Shown here one piece after another: positions 7,052 through 15,285 of a DNA stretch of 15,462 nt. The stretch covers positions 1-15,462 of the forward strand of contig JBLGAT010000065.1 in NCBI GenBank assembly GCA_047612485.1. Direction: 5' to 3'. Positions within the stretch are counted from its first letter, which is position 1; each line of letters opens with the position of its first letter. The notes beneath the pieces are model-generated. The model was not told where the DNA came from, did not search any database, and was given only the letters and a program-made list of their open reading frames with translations. This DNA comes from Sediminicola sp047612485. Lineage in GTDB: Bacteria; Bacteroidota; Bacteroidia; Flavobacteriales; Flavobacteriaceae. The translations under genes were made by a program, and so were the position numbers.

Positions 7052-10000
7052 ATGAACACTTGCTATAACAATAAATTGTTTAATGTGCTTTTGCTCAAAA
7101 AAGTCTTGATAGGGTGTGCTTTCGCAATTTTTTTTATTTCATGTTCTAATAAGACAGAAATTCCAACGCTTTTCAATTTAGTTTCAAGCGAATATTCGGG
7201 TATTCATTTCAATAATCAAATTCAACCTTTTGAAAGTGATACGTTGAATGCCCTCGAATATGATGTTCTTTTTAACGGAGGGGGAATAGGGATTGGCGAT
7301 TTCAATGGCGATGGTTTACAGGATGTTTTTTTTGCCGGAAATCTAGTTTCGTCCAAATTATATTTGAATCAAGGAAATTTCAAGTTTTTTGATGCTACCG
7401 AAAAAGCGGAAATAACCACTAATAAATGGTGCACGGGCGTTTCCGTAGCTGACGTTAACCAAGACGGCCTGTTGGATGTTTATCTTTCTGTGGCCAATGC
7501 AACCGGTTCTAAAGCCGATAAATCAAATCTGCTATACATTAATAAGGGAAATGATGAAAAGAATGTACCCATCTTTAGGGAATTGAGCTCGGAATACGGT
7601 CTTGCTGATAGCGGGTTTTCAATACAATCAGTTTTTTTCGACTATGACAATGACGGCGATCTTGATTGTTATATCCTAACCAATGCGATGGAAAAGACTA
7701 GTCGCAACCAACTGCACAAAAAACTAAACGATGGCCAAAGTCCATCGAACGACCGTCTGTATAGGAATATCGGCATTGAAAATGGCCATCCCGTTTTTGA
7801 AAATGTGACCTTAAGTGCAGGTATCGTTAAGGAAGGCCATGGACTAGGGATTTGTGTTACCGATTTGAATCAGGATGGCTGGCTCGATGTATATTGTGCC
7901 AACGATTTTGTTTCCAATGATGTTATTTGGATCAACAACCATGACGGCACTTTTGTCGACAAATCTGCCGATTATTTAAAACACACTTCATTTAACAGTA
8001 TGGGTGTTGATATACAGGATTTTAATAATGACGGACTTTCCGATATCTGCGTGGTCGATATGTTGCCAGAACTGGAACAACGCAGAAAGATGATGGTTAT
8101 GAAGACCAATAGGGATTTTTTTAGAATTGCCGAGAACCTGGGCTATCAAGACGAATACGTACGAAATGTATTGCAACTAAATCAAGGTACAAACAATAAC
8201 GGCACCCTTCAATTTAGCGAGATAGGCCAGTTGGCCGGCATTCACGCGACGGATTGGAGCTGGGCTCCTCTATTGGCTGATTTTGACAATGACGGGTTAA
8301 AAGATTTGATGATCACCAACGGATATCGTCGAGATATTACCAATCTGGATTATGCCGTTTACTTGAACCAAGAGAAATCGTTTCACGGTCTTTCTGAAGA
8401 AGAGGCACGGCAAAACAGCATCAAAAAGCTGTATGAACTTCCCGAAGTGAAAATGCAAAACTACATGTACCGAAATAATGGAAATTTAACTTTCGATAAT
8501 GTTTCAAACGCATGGGGACTTCATGAAAAGACTTATTCGAACGGGGCCGCATACGCTGATTTTGACAATGATGGTGATTTGGATTTAGTGTTTAACAATA
8601 TCGATTCCGAAGCCAGTCTGTACAGAAATGAACTGATCTCATCCGATTCCACCAAAAATATCGGAGTGGTCGATAATTCGCATTTTGTGCGATTACAATT
8701 AAAGTCTGATACCGAAGAAAATAAGACAGTTGGAGCGAAGGTAAAGATTATGTTGCCATCCGGAGCCTTGAAATATCAGGAGAATCTAGCTGTACGGGGC
8801 TATATGTCCTCAGTAGATCCTATCCTTTCCTTTGGGTTGGGAAGTCATACTTCATTTGTAGTGGAGGTTACATGGGCAGATGGCACGCAGCAACGCCTAG
8901 AAAATTTGGCCGTTGATATGTTGCATTTGATATCATATGAAACATCTTCTGATAGTTTATTTACTAGAAAACTACCTAAAGCTCCCTTGTTTGAAACTTT
9001 GAGGGGAGATAGTTTGGGTATTGCCTTTAAACATGAGGAGTATGATTTTGATGAGTTCAAACGCACCTTTTCCCTGCACCAACAATATAACCGAATGTCT
9101 CCGGGTGTGGCCATTGCAGATGTAGATGGCAATGGTTTGGACGATATTTTTATAGGGGCGGATTCCAAACAGTTGCGGAGTATCTATCTACAAAAAACAC
9201 CAGGTGAGTTTGAAGCTTTGCCTCAGGGTGAAAACAATATGGAGGACATGGGTGCCTTGTTCTTTGATGCAGACTCGGACGGGGATAACGATCTGTATAT
9301 TGTAAGTGGTGGTAGCGTTAACCTGAAAGAGCAAGATTACATTTATAATGATCGCTTATATTTGAATGACGGGACAGGAAAAATGGTCCGATCCCAGAAT
9401 AAGATTCCTAAGACGCGATACAGTGGAAGCATTATAGCTGCCGCAGATTTTGACAGAGATGGGGATCTGGACCTCTTCCGAGGAAGTAGGTTGTCCGCTG
9501 GCGAATATCCTATAACTCCTGAAAGCTACTTATTCCGTAATGATAATGGCGTATTCAAAGATGTTACCGCCGAACTCGGCCCAGATCTTCAAAAAGTGGG
9601 CATGGTAAGTTCAGCCCTTTGGACGGACTATAACCAAGATGGCTGGTTCGATCTGGTGGTAGTCGGCGAATTTATGCCCATCACCTTTTACCAAAACAAA
9701 AATGGAGAATTGGTAAAGGATGAAGCTTCGACCCTTTCCAATTCTAGTGGTTGGTGGAACAGCATAACCGCTGGCGATTTTGACCAAGACGGAGACATTG
9801 ATTACATCGTGGGTAACCTTGGTGTCAATAGTCAATACAAGGCGTCTGTTGAAGCACCGATTAAAGTATTTGGGAGCGATTTTGATGGAAATGGTTTCAT
9901 GGATCCCATTATTACCTATACCAAGGATGGCAAAGATTTACCAGTAGCCGTTCGGGACGTGATGCAAGATCAATTTGCCAGTATTATCAACAAACGGTTT

Positions 10001-10675
10001 GGGACCTATGATGCATATTCCAAGGCATCCATACAAGATATATTTAACGATACAGAACTGAATGATGCCCTTATACTGGCCTCAGTTGAAATGCGAAGCA
10101 GCTATTTGGAAAATAAAGGTGATGCAACATTTGTTTTGAAACCTTTACCAATAACAGCTCAATTCGCTCCAATTTTTGGTTCTCTTGCACAAGATTTTAA
10201 CCATGATGGATTCTTAGATGTGCTTTTGGTGGGCAATTCGGATGCATTTGAGAGCTATACCGGTCCTTATAATGCGTCTATGGGAACCTTATTATTGGGT
10301 AATGGTCAAGGGGAGTTCTCTTATGTGGCTCAAACAGAATCCGGTCTGTATCTAGAGCACGATCAAAAGGCATTGGGCAGCATTTATACAGGCCAAGAGC
10401 ACTTAATTATAGTAACCAATAATAATGCAGAAACACAGATTATCCGCAATACCTCTCAAGAAAACAGAGGCTATATTCGTCTAAAAACACTAGAGGTTTC
10501 TGTTGAAATAAAACTTTCCAATGGAAAAACTGAAAGAAGGGAAATAGGTTATGGGGGTGGCTACTTGACCCAGTCCTCAAGAGGAATCATTGTACCAACA
10601 AAAGGAGTTAAAGAAATCCATTTCTATGATTATTCAGGTAAAAAGACTCGAACTATAAACAACATTAAGTTATGA
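7052..10675 (+). CDS. Large FG-GAP/VCBS-repeat lipoprotein with ASPIC/UnbV-like domains
   Basis: This 1207-residue predicted lipoprotein (basic residues 16-17, lipobox FISC, Cys31) has two similar halves. The first half holds seven calcium-loop repeats of the DxNxDGxxD type, near residues 83, 134, 198, 271, 323, 410 and 503. An ASPIC/UnbV-like block follows at about 545-622 (GAKVKIMLPSG, FGLGSH, VEVTWADG). The second half has loops near 690, 739, 799, 859, 909, 943 and 1048, then a shorter ASPIC-like tail at 1140-1203 (GYGGGYLTQSSRG). Such repeats fold as beta-propellers that bind Ca2+ and, in other families, ligands. Homologs annotated as FG-GAP or VCBS proteins are common in flavobacterial PULs, but their role is not established. 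A surface glycan-binding or scaffold role is inference. No catalytic motif is recognised. The stop overlaps the next start (ATGA), which suggests coupled translation with the GH43-like enzyme. Confidence 0.9.
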   Translation: MNTCYNNKLFNVLLLKKVLIGCAFAIFFISCSNKTEIPTLFNLVSSEYSGIHFNNQIQPFESDTLNALEYDVLFNGGGIGIGDFNGDGLQDVFFAGNLVSSKLYLNQGNFKFFDATEKAEITTNKWCTGVSVADVNQDGLLDVYLSVANATGSKADKSNLLYINKGNDEKNVPIFRELSSEYGLADSGFSIQSVFFDYDNDGDLDCYILTNAMEKTSRNQLHKKLNDGQSPSNDRLYRNIGIENGHPVFENVTLSAGIVKEGHGLGICVTDLNQDGWLDVYCANDFVSNDVIWINNHDGTFVDKSADYLKHTSFNSMGVDIQDFNNDGLSDICVVDMLPELEQRRKMMVMKTNRDFFRIAENLGYQDEYVRNVLQLNQGTNNNGTLQFSEIGQLAGIHATDWSWAPLLADFDNDGLKDLMITNGYRRDITNLDYAVYLNQEKSFHGLSEEEARQNSIKKLYELPEVKMQNYMYRNNGNLTFDNVSNAWGLHEKTYSNGAAYADFDNDGDLDLVFNNIDSEASLYRNELISSDSTKNIGVVDNSHFVRLQLKSDTEENKTVGAKVKIMLPSGALKYQENLAVRGYMSSVDPILSFGLGSHTSFVVEVTWADGTQQRLENLAVDMLHLISYETSSDSLFTRKLPKAPLFETLRGDSLGIAFKHEEYDFDEFKRTFSLHQQYNRMSPGVAIADVDGNGLDDIFIGADSKQLRSIYLQKTPGEFEALPQGENNMEDMGALFFDADSDGDNDLYIVSGGSVNLKEQDYIYNDRLYLNDGTGKMVRSQNKIPKTRYSGSIIAAADFDRDGDLDLFRGSRLSAGEYPITPESYLFRNDNGVFKDVTAELGPDLQKVGMVSSALWTDYNQDGWFDLVVVGEFMPITFYQNKNGELVKDEASTLSNSSGWWNSITAGDFDQDGDIDYIVGNLGVNSQYKASVEAPIKVFGSDFDGNGFMDPIITYTKDGKDLPVAVRDVMQDQFASIINKRFGTYDAYSKASIQDIFNDTELNDALILASVEMRSSYLENKGDATFVLKPLPITAQFAPIFGSLAQDFNHDGFLDVLLVGNSDAFESYTGPYNASMGTLLLGNGQGEFSYVAQTESGLYLEHDQKALGSIYTGQEHLIIVTNNNAETQIIRNTSQENRGYIRLKTLEVSVEIKLSNGKTERREIGYGGGYLTQSSRGIIVPTKGVKEIHFYDYSGKKTRTINNIKL

Positions 10676-11751
10676 ACACAAAAAATGAGAACGATGGACG
10701 TATAATCCATGGCTTTATAAGTTGTGTCATTTTGTTTATATTCTTTTGTGGCTTTGAGTGCATGGCCCAACAACCAGGTCCACCTGGGCAGGTCTCCGGA
10801 AAAGTTGTGGCCAAGAATGAAGCCTATCTTTTTGCCCACATGACACACGAAGATTATGGTAGATTGTACTATTCCGTGAGCAAGGATGGGTTGCACTGGA
10901 ATCGTTTAAATGAAGGTAGGAGAGTTTTCGAAGACTATCAAGGTCATCCTGACATCTGTAAAGGTCCTGATGGAATATATTATATAGCAGGAAATATCAG
11001 CGATTCTTCTCCCGATATTAATATTTGGGCTTCCAATGATTTGATAGATTGGAAAAAACACTCGGTCTATACCCCTAATTTAAAAAGCACTCCGGGCTAT
11101 GACCAAGCGCTACAACGGATTGGGGCACCTAAATTGTTTTATGATGAGGATTCCTCGCAGTTTGTAATGACGTGGCATACACCACACAGAGAAGGGACTA
11201 AAGAGAATCCTGAACGATATTGGGCAAGCCAACGTACACTGTACGTGCTTTCAAAAGATTTAAAAACGTTTTCCAATACTCCGAAACGACTCTTCGAATG
11301 GGATTTTGGCACCATAGATGTTATCTTCAGAAAAGTCGAGGACACCTATTATGCCATCATCAAGGACGAAACCTATCCTACCTTATACTGGCCTACGGGA
11401 AAGACCATTCGGATTGCAAGATCTGGCTCATTGCTGGGGCCGTATTCTCTACCTGCAGATCCAATAAGCCCTAATTTCAGGGAAGCACCAATGCTCATAC
11501 CTTCGCCAGATGACAAGATTTGGTATTTATATTACGAACAATATCCCGGGGTTTCCTATGGCTTGTCCCTTGCCGACAATCTTAATGGGCCATGGTACCA
11601 GGCATCCGGATATACCTTTTATAGCAATTGGGACAAATATACCTTTCCCAAAGAAGTAAGGCACGGTTGTATGATAACCCTTTCAAAGAATGAATATGAT
11701 GCTTTGGTCGGTAAATTCGGTATTGATAAAGAAGAACCATTTAAAAGATAA
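10672..11751 (+). CDS. Secreted GH43-like five-bladed propeller glycosidase
   Basis: This 359-residue protein starts at an ATG overlapping the previous stop (ATGA), and there is no other in-frame Met before residue 31. Its hydrophobic segment (about 15-28) ends in CMAQQ, which fits signal peptidase I cleavage. The nearby cysteines are preceded by Glu or Phe and do not make a lipobox. The clan-F triad can be placed: Asp94 in GHPDICK as base, Asp216 in FGTIDVIF as pKa modulator, and Glu271 in NFREAPM as acid. His331 in RHGCM fits the late conserved histidine of GH43. YSVSKDGLHWNRL and INIWASNDLIDWKKH are propeller blade motifs. GH43 enzymes remove arabinofuranose, xylose or galactofuranose residues. 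The subfamily is not recognised here, so the substrate is open. It is 4 bases upstream of the next gene. Confidence 0.8.
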   Translation: MNTKNENDGRIIHGFISCVILFIFFCGFECMAQQPGPPGQVSGKVVAKNEAYLFAHMTHEDYGRLYYSVSKDGLHWNRLNEGRRVFEDYQGHPDICKGPDGIYYIAGNISDSSPDINIWASNDLIDWKKHSVYTPNLKSTPGYDQALQRIGAPKLFYDEDSSQFVMTWHTPHREGTKENPERYWASQRTLYVLSKDLKTFSNTPKRLFEWDFGTIDVIFRKVEDTYYAIIKDETYPTLYWPTGKTIRIARSGSLLGPYSLPADPISPNFREAPMLIPSPDDKIWYLYYEQYPGVSYGLSLADNLNGPWYQASGYTFYSNWDKYTFPKEVRHGCMITLSKNEYDALVGKFGIDKEEPFKR

Positions 11752-11755
11752 AAAA

Positions 11756-12841
11756 ATGAAATCAATAGTAGTTGCCTGCTTAAGCTTTTTGCTCGGCTTT
11801 TATGGATGCTCCAGTCAAGAGGACAAAAAGTCGAACAACACACAAATCGATCAAGTAGTACAAGTAAAAACTTTCACTAATCCACTTTTGCCATCTGGTC
11901 CCGATCCTTACAGCACTTACCATGACGGTTATTATTACTACACTAGTACTGAAGGTAACAGATTAGTGCTAAAAAGGGTGATAAATTTAGCCAATCTCAG
12001 TAATGCCGAAGTAAAAACAATATGGACTCCACCCGAAGGAACCATGTATTCACATGACATATGGGCTCCTGAAATCCATTATATCGATGGGAAATGGTAT
12101 GTTTATTTTGCTGCGGATAACGGCGATAACAATACCCACAGAATGTATGCCGTAGAAAACATCTCGAAGGATCCCTTTCAGGGAACGTTCAAGTTTAAAG
12201 GAAAGATAGCAGACATAACCGATAAATGGGCAATCGACGGCAATGTTTTTAGGCATAATGGACAGTTATATATGATATGGTCTGGATGGGAGGGTGATGA
12301 AAACGGACAACAGGATGTCTTTATTGCCAAAATGAAAAATCCGCTCGAAATAGAGGGAGACCGTGTAAAGATTTCCTCACCTATCCATGACTGGGAAAAA
12401 CATTGGGATACGGGGACTAATGATGAAAATCCACCATATGTACTTGTGAACGAAGGGCCGCAATTCTTGACGAATGATAATAAAATATTCATTGTATTCT
12501 CGGCCAGTGGTTGTTGGACGGATTATTATAGTTTGGGGCTCTTAGCCTTTACGGGCACTGATAATTTGCTGGATCCAGATAGTTGGCTAAAATCAGAAGA
12601 ACCAATATTTACCCAATCTCCTGAAAACGGTGTGTATGGCCCCGGTCATAACTCCTTCTTTAAATCGCCTGATGGCACTGAGGATTGGATATTGTACCAT
12701 GCAAATTCAAAACCGGGCCAAGGATGTGGATCTTTTCGCTCGCCCAGAATGCAAAAGATACAGTGGGACGAAAAGGGGTATCCAGTTTTAGGTAAGCCAT
12801 TATCTGAAGAAGAGGAAATTGAAATTCCTTCGGAGCAATAA
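11756..12841 (+). CDS. GH43 lipoprotein, probable exo-alpha-L-arabinofuranosidase (GH43_26-like)
   Basis: The ATG at 11756 gives a 361-residue lipoprotein (lipobox FYGC, Cys18, followed by Ser-Ser-Gln-Glu-Asp). An earlier in-frame ATG at 11690 lies inside the upstream gene and would bury the signal peptide, so it is rejected. The triad is visible: Asp50 in SGPDPYS (base), Asp161 in AIDGNVF (modulator) and Glu233 in VNEGPQF (acid). IWAPEIHYIDGKWYVYFAA (102-120) and YGPGHNSFF with His298 are classic GH43 blocks. The overall motif order resembles subfamily 26, whose characterised members cleave terminal alpha-1,5-arabinofuranose from arabinan. The subfamily was judged from memory of its motifs. 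The GH93-like gene upstream supports an arabinan-type substrate. A terminator follows at 12914. Confidence 0.85.
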   Translation: MKSIVVACLSFLLGFYGCSSQEDKKSNNTQIDQVVQVKTFTNPLLPSGPDPYSTYHDGYYYYTSTEGNRLVLKRVINLANLSNAEVKTIWTPPEGTMYSHDIWAPEIHYIDGKWYVYFAADNGDNNTHRMYAVENISKDPFQGTFKFKGKIADITDKWAIDGNVFRHNGQLYMIWSGWEGDENGQQDVFIAKMKNPLEIEGDRVKISSPIHDWEKHWDTGTNDENPPYVLVNEGPQFLTNDNKIFIVFSASGCWTDYYSLGLLAFTGTDNLLDPDSWLKSEEPIFTQSPENGVYGPGHNSFFKSPDGTEDWILYHANSKPGQGCGSFRSPRMQKIQWDEKGYPVLGKPLSEEEEIEIPSEQ

Positions 12842-12913
12842 ATATAAGATACCCTTGCTTTAAAGGATAAGATTTTGAGTAAGATAAAATTGAATTGTTT
12901 GAGTTGGTTTATT

Positions 12914-12946
12914 AATTATCGGGCTTGAAAAAAGCTCGGTAATTTT
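12914..12946 (+). terminator. Rho-independent-type terminator after the second GH43 gene
   Basis: An inverted repeat at 12914-12926 pairs with 12932-12944 through 13 positions, two of them G-U wobbles, around the loop GAAAA. The lower stem is AT-rich, the core (CGGGC with GCTCG) is GC-rich, and a short TTTT run lies at its end (12943-12946). This is the best terminator candidate in the window. It separates the 7052-12841 genes from the 13018 group, which then needs its own promoter or read-through. Confidence 0.7.
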
Positions 12947-13017
12947 ATTAGACTCACTACGAAATTCATGGCTTCTTAATAGAAATAATTAAAATAGATA
13001 ACAATTAAAAAGATAGA

Positions 13018-14172
13018 ATGAACATATCAAAAAGACTCCCTATTATATTAGGATTTGTTATTCTCGTTTTTTCGTTCTCCTGCAAACCGGAAAAGAAGGG
13101 AACGGTTGAACCCACTTCCAAAGAAAAAATAGCTGAATACTCAAACCCCTTAAATGTAGAATTCGGTGACCCGTATATTTTGGATAATGGCGATGGCACT
13201 TTCTACATGTACGGCACGGGCGGTGGCGCAAAAGATGGCTTTGCCACCTATTCCTCGAGCGATCTAGTAAATTGGAAATTTGAAGGCCAGATATATTTTG
13301 GGAATACCGAAAATTCTTGGAACCTAAAAAGCTTTTGGGCACCAGAAGTATATAGAATTGATGGAAAATATTATTTGTTCTATAGTGCTGATAAAAAAGA
13401 CAACCCCACCAACGAATTGGAAACTTTTAGCATAGGAGTGGCTGTTTCAGATAGTCCTAAAGGTCCTTTTAAAGATTTAAAAAACGAACCACTTTTTGAT
13501 CCTGGTTACCCTATTATTGATGCAAATGTTTTTAAGGACGATGACGGAAAGTATTATTTGTATTACTCACGAGCATGCTATAAGCATGCCGTGAAAAGTG
13601 AAATCGCCGATTGGGCTAAAAAGGAAGGTCTTTATGATGAAATTGAAGAAAGTTGGGTATATGGTGTGGAACTAGCACCGGATTTTAAAAGTGTGATGGG
13701 GGAGCCTGTTTTGCTTTTGAGACCACCAAAAACAATAGCTGATAAAAATGCCGAATGGGAAAGCCGTTCAGTAACATCTAAGGAAATCAATAGAAGATGG
13801 ACTGAAGGCTCCTATACCTTTAAACATAGCGGCACATACTACATTATGTATTCGGCGAACCATTATGCAGGACCCAATTATGCGGTGGGCTATGCAACGG
13901 CCGAACATCCTTTGGGACCATATTCCAAAGCTGAGAATAACCCTGTATTACAGAAGAACGTGGACAAGGGAGGCAATGTAACAGGCACAGGCCACAACAT
14001 GGTGCTTTTTCTCGAAGGAGGAAAAAAAATGTATGCAGTTTATCACGGTCGCACAAAACAGACTGGGGAAAATCGTGTGGTTTTTATGGATGAAATGGAA
14101 ATATTGGACGATGGGAAATTAATGGTATACGGCCCAACTACAGACCCAAGGCCCCACCCTCTAACAAAATAA
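13018..14172 (+). CDS. GH43 glycoside hydrolase lipoprotein (arabinofuranosidase/xylosidase type)
   Basis: This 384-residue lipoprotein has lipobox SFSC (Cys22) followed by a charged linker to about residue 40. The GH43 triad is Asp51 in FGDPYIL (base), Asp168 in IIDANVF (modulator) and Glu263 in WTEGSYTF (acid). SFWAPEVYRIDGKYYLFYS (105-123) and TGTGHNMV with His326 complete the family pattern. The late segment VYHGRTKQTGENRVVFMDE is also usual for arabinofuranosidase or xylosidase-type GH43 proteins. It is clearly a different subfamily from the 11756 gene, because the insertions between blades differ, so it is not a recent tandem copy. The gene follows a terminator and a 176-base gap, and is 30 bases upstream of the clan-A enzyme. 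Exact specificity cannot be read. Confidence 0.87.
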   Translation: MNISKRLPIILGFVILVFSFSCKPEKKGTVEPTSKEKIAEYSNPLNVEFGDPYILDNGDGTFYMYGTGGGAKDGFATYSSSDLVNWKFEGQIYFGNTENSWNLKSFWAPEVYRIDGKYYLFYSADKKDNPTNELETFSIGVAVSDSPKGPFKDLKNEPLFDPGYPIIDANVFKDDDGKYYLYYSRACYKHAVKSEIADWAKKEGLYDEIEESWVYGVELAPDFKSVMGEPVLLLRPPKTIADKNAEWESRSVTSKEINRRWTEGSYTFKHSGTYYIMYSANHYAGPNYAVGYATAEHPLGPYSKAENNPVLQKNVDKGGNVTGTGHNMVLFLEGGKKMYAVYHGRTKQTGENRVVFMDEMEILDDGKLMVYGPTTDPRPHPLTK

Positions 14173-14202
14173 ACTAATGAATTAACTATAAATTGAAGAA
14201 AA

Positions 14203-15285
14203 ATGAAAAAATCAATACTTACGGTAGTTATACTTTTCGCTGTTTTTATCGGAAACGCCCAAGAAAATTTACTGGAGAAAAACAAATGGCCGAGGGAAAA
14301 GGCGCATGAATGGTACGCCCAAAACGCCTGGATGACAGGTGCGAATTTTAATCCCAGTACCGCTATCAACCAATTGGAAATGTGGCAAGAGGACACCTTT
14401 GATCCCGAGACGATCGACAGAGAATTGGGCTATGCCGAGGGCATTGGATTTAACACCATGCGGGTCTATCTACATAGCTTGGCGTATAAAGCCGACCCAG
14501 ACGGATTCAAAAAACGAATGGGTACTTATCTCGGTATTGCCGATAAACATGGTATCAAAACGATGTTTGTATTTTTTGACGATGTGTGGGGCAAGACACC
14601 AAAAATCGGAAAACAGCCTGAGCCAATAATTGGGACCCACAATTCAGGTTGGGTACAAGACCCAGGTGATCCTGCACATAAAGACGAAGCCGGTTTCCCT
14701 GCTTTAGAGGTTTATGTAAAGGACATACTAAATACTTTTGCCAAAGACAAACGAATATTGATGTGGGATTTATACAATGAGCCGGGCAATACAGGAAAAT
14801 TGACTACTTCCATGCCACTATTAAAAATGGTTTTCCAATGGGGCCGAGAGGTAAATCCTAGCCAACCCTTGACTGTAGGACTTTGGCGATGGGATTTTCA
14901 AGAACTCAACTCCTTTCAAGCCCAAAATTCTGATATTCTGACCTACCACCACTATGCCGACGAGGAGAAGCATCAGCATGTTATCAATCTTTTAAAGACC
15001 CATGGCCGCCCTATGGTCTGTACAGAATATATGGCAAGGACCAACAACAGTCGGTTTTCAAATATTCTTCCCCTCCTTAAAAAAGAAAATATCGGGGCAA
15101 TTAATTGGGGCTTGGTCGCTGGAAAATCCAACACGAAATACGCTTGGGATACACCAATAGAAGATGGCGGCGAACCGATCGAATGGTTTCACGAGGTGTT
15201 TCGGAAAGACGGTACGCCCTATCGACAGGACGAGACGGATCTGATCAAAAAACTGAACAACGAAGCAAAAAAACAATCCGAATGA
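14203..15285 (+). CDS. Secreted clan-A (TIM-barrel) glycoside hydrolase of uncertain family
   Basis: This 360-residue protein has a short signal peptide ending in GNAQE (cleavage near Ala19/Gln20) and no lipobox, so it is probably periplasmic or released. It is a retaining clan GH-A barrel. The acid/base is Glu193 in WDLYNEPGN after strand 4, and the likely nucleophile is Glu275 in VCTEYMAR after strand 7. MTGANFNPSTAINQLEMWQ (44-62) and GFNTMRVYL (82-90) are strand-1/2 motifs. TYHHYAD and AINWGLVAGKSNTKYAW add further barrel conservation. Homologs are often labelled cellulase-family glycosylhydrolase or 1,4-beta-xylanase in Bacteroidota, but such labels rest on weak similarity. The domain is complete, with no carbohydrate-binding module. 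It overlaps the next gene by ATGA. Catalytic type is firm, substrate unknown. Confidence 0.85.
   Translation: MKKSILTVVILFAVFIGNAQENLLEKNKWPREKAHEWYAQNAWMTGANFNPSTAINQLEMWQEDTFDPETIDRELGYAEGIGFNTMRVYLHSLAYKADPDGFKKRMGTYLGIADKHGIKTMFVFFDDVWGKTPKIGKQPEPIIGTHNSGWVQDPGDPAHKDEAGFPALEVYVKDILNTFAKDKRILMWDLYNEPGNTGKLTTSMPLLKMVFQWGREVNPSQPLTVGLWRWDFQELNSFQAQNSDILTYHHYADEEKHQHVINLLKTHGRPMVCTEYMARTNNSRFSNILPLLKKENIGAINWGLVAGKSNTKYAWDTPIEDGGEPIEWFHEVFRKDGTPYRQDETDLIKKLNNEAKKQSE

Noticed and set aside
8845..9168. 107-codon minus-strand reading frame inside the FG-GAP gene
   Set aside because: It is fully opposite a strongly conserved coding region and has no recognisable domain or signal, so it is a shadow frame. 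The same applies to the other minus-strand frames.
11690..11755. Upstream ATG at 11690 as start of the second GH43
   Set aside because: It lies inside the previous gene and puts 22 extra residues before a proper signal peptide that begins at 11756.
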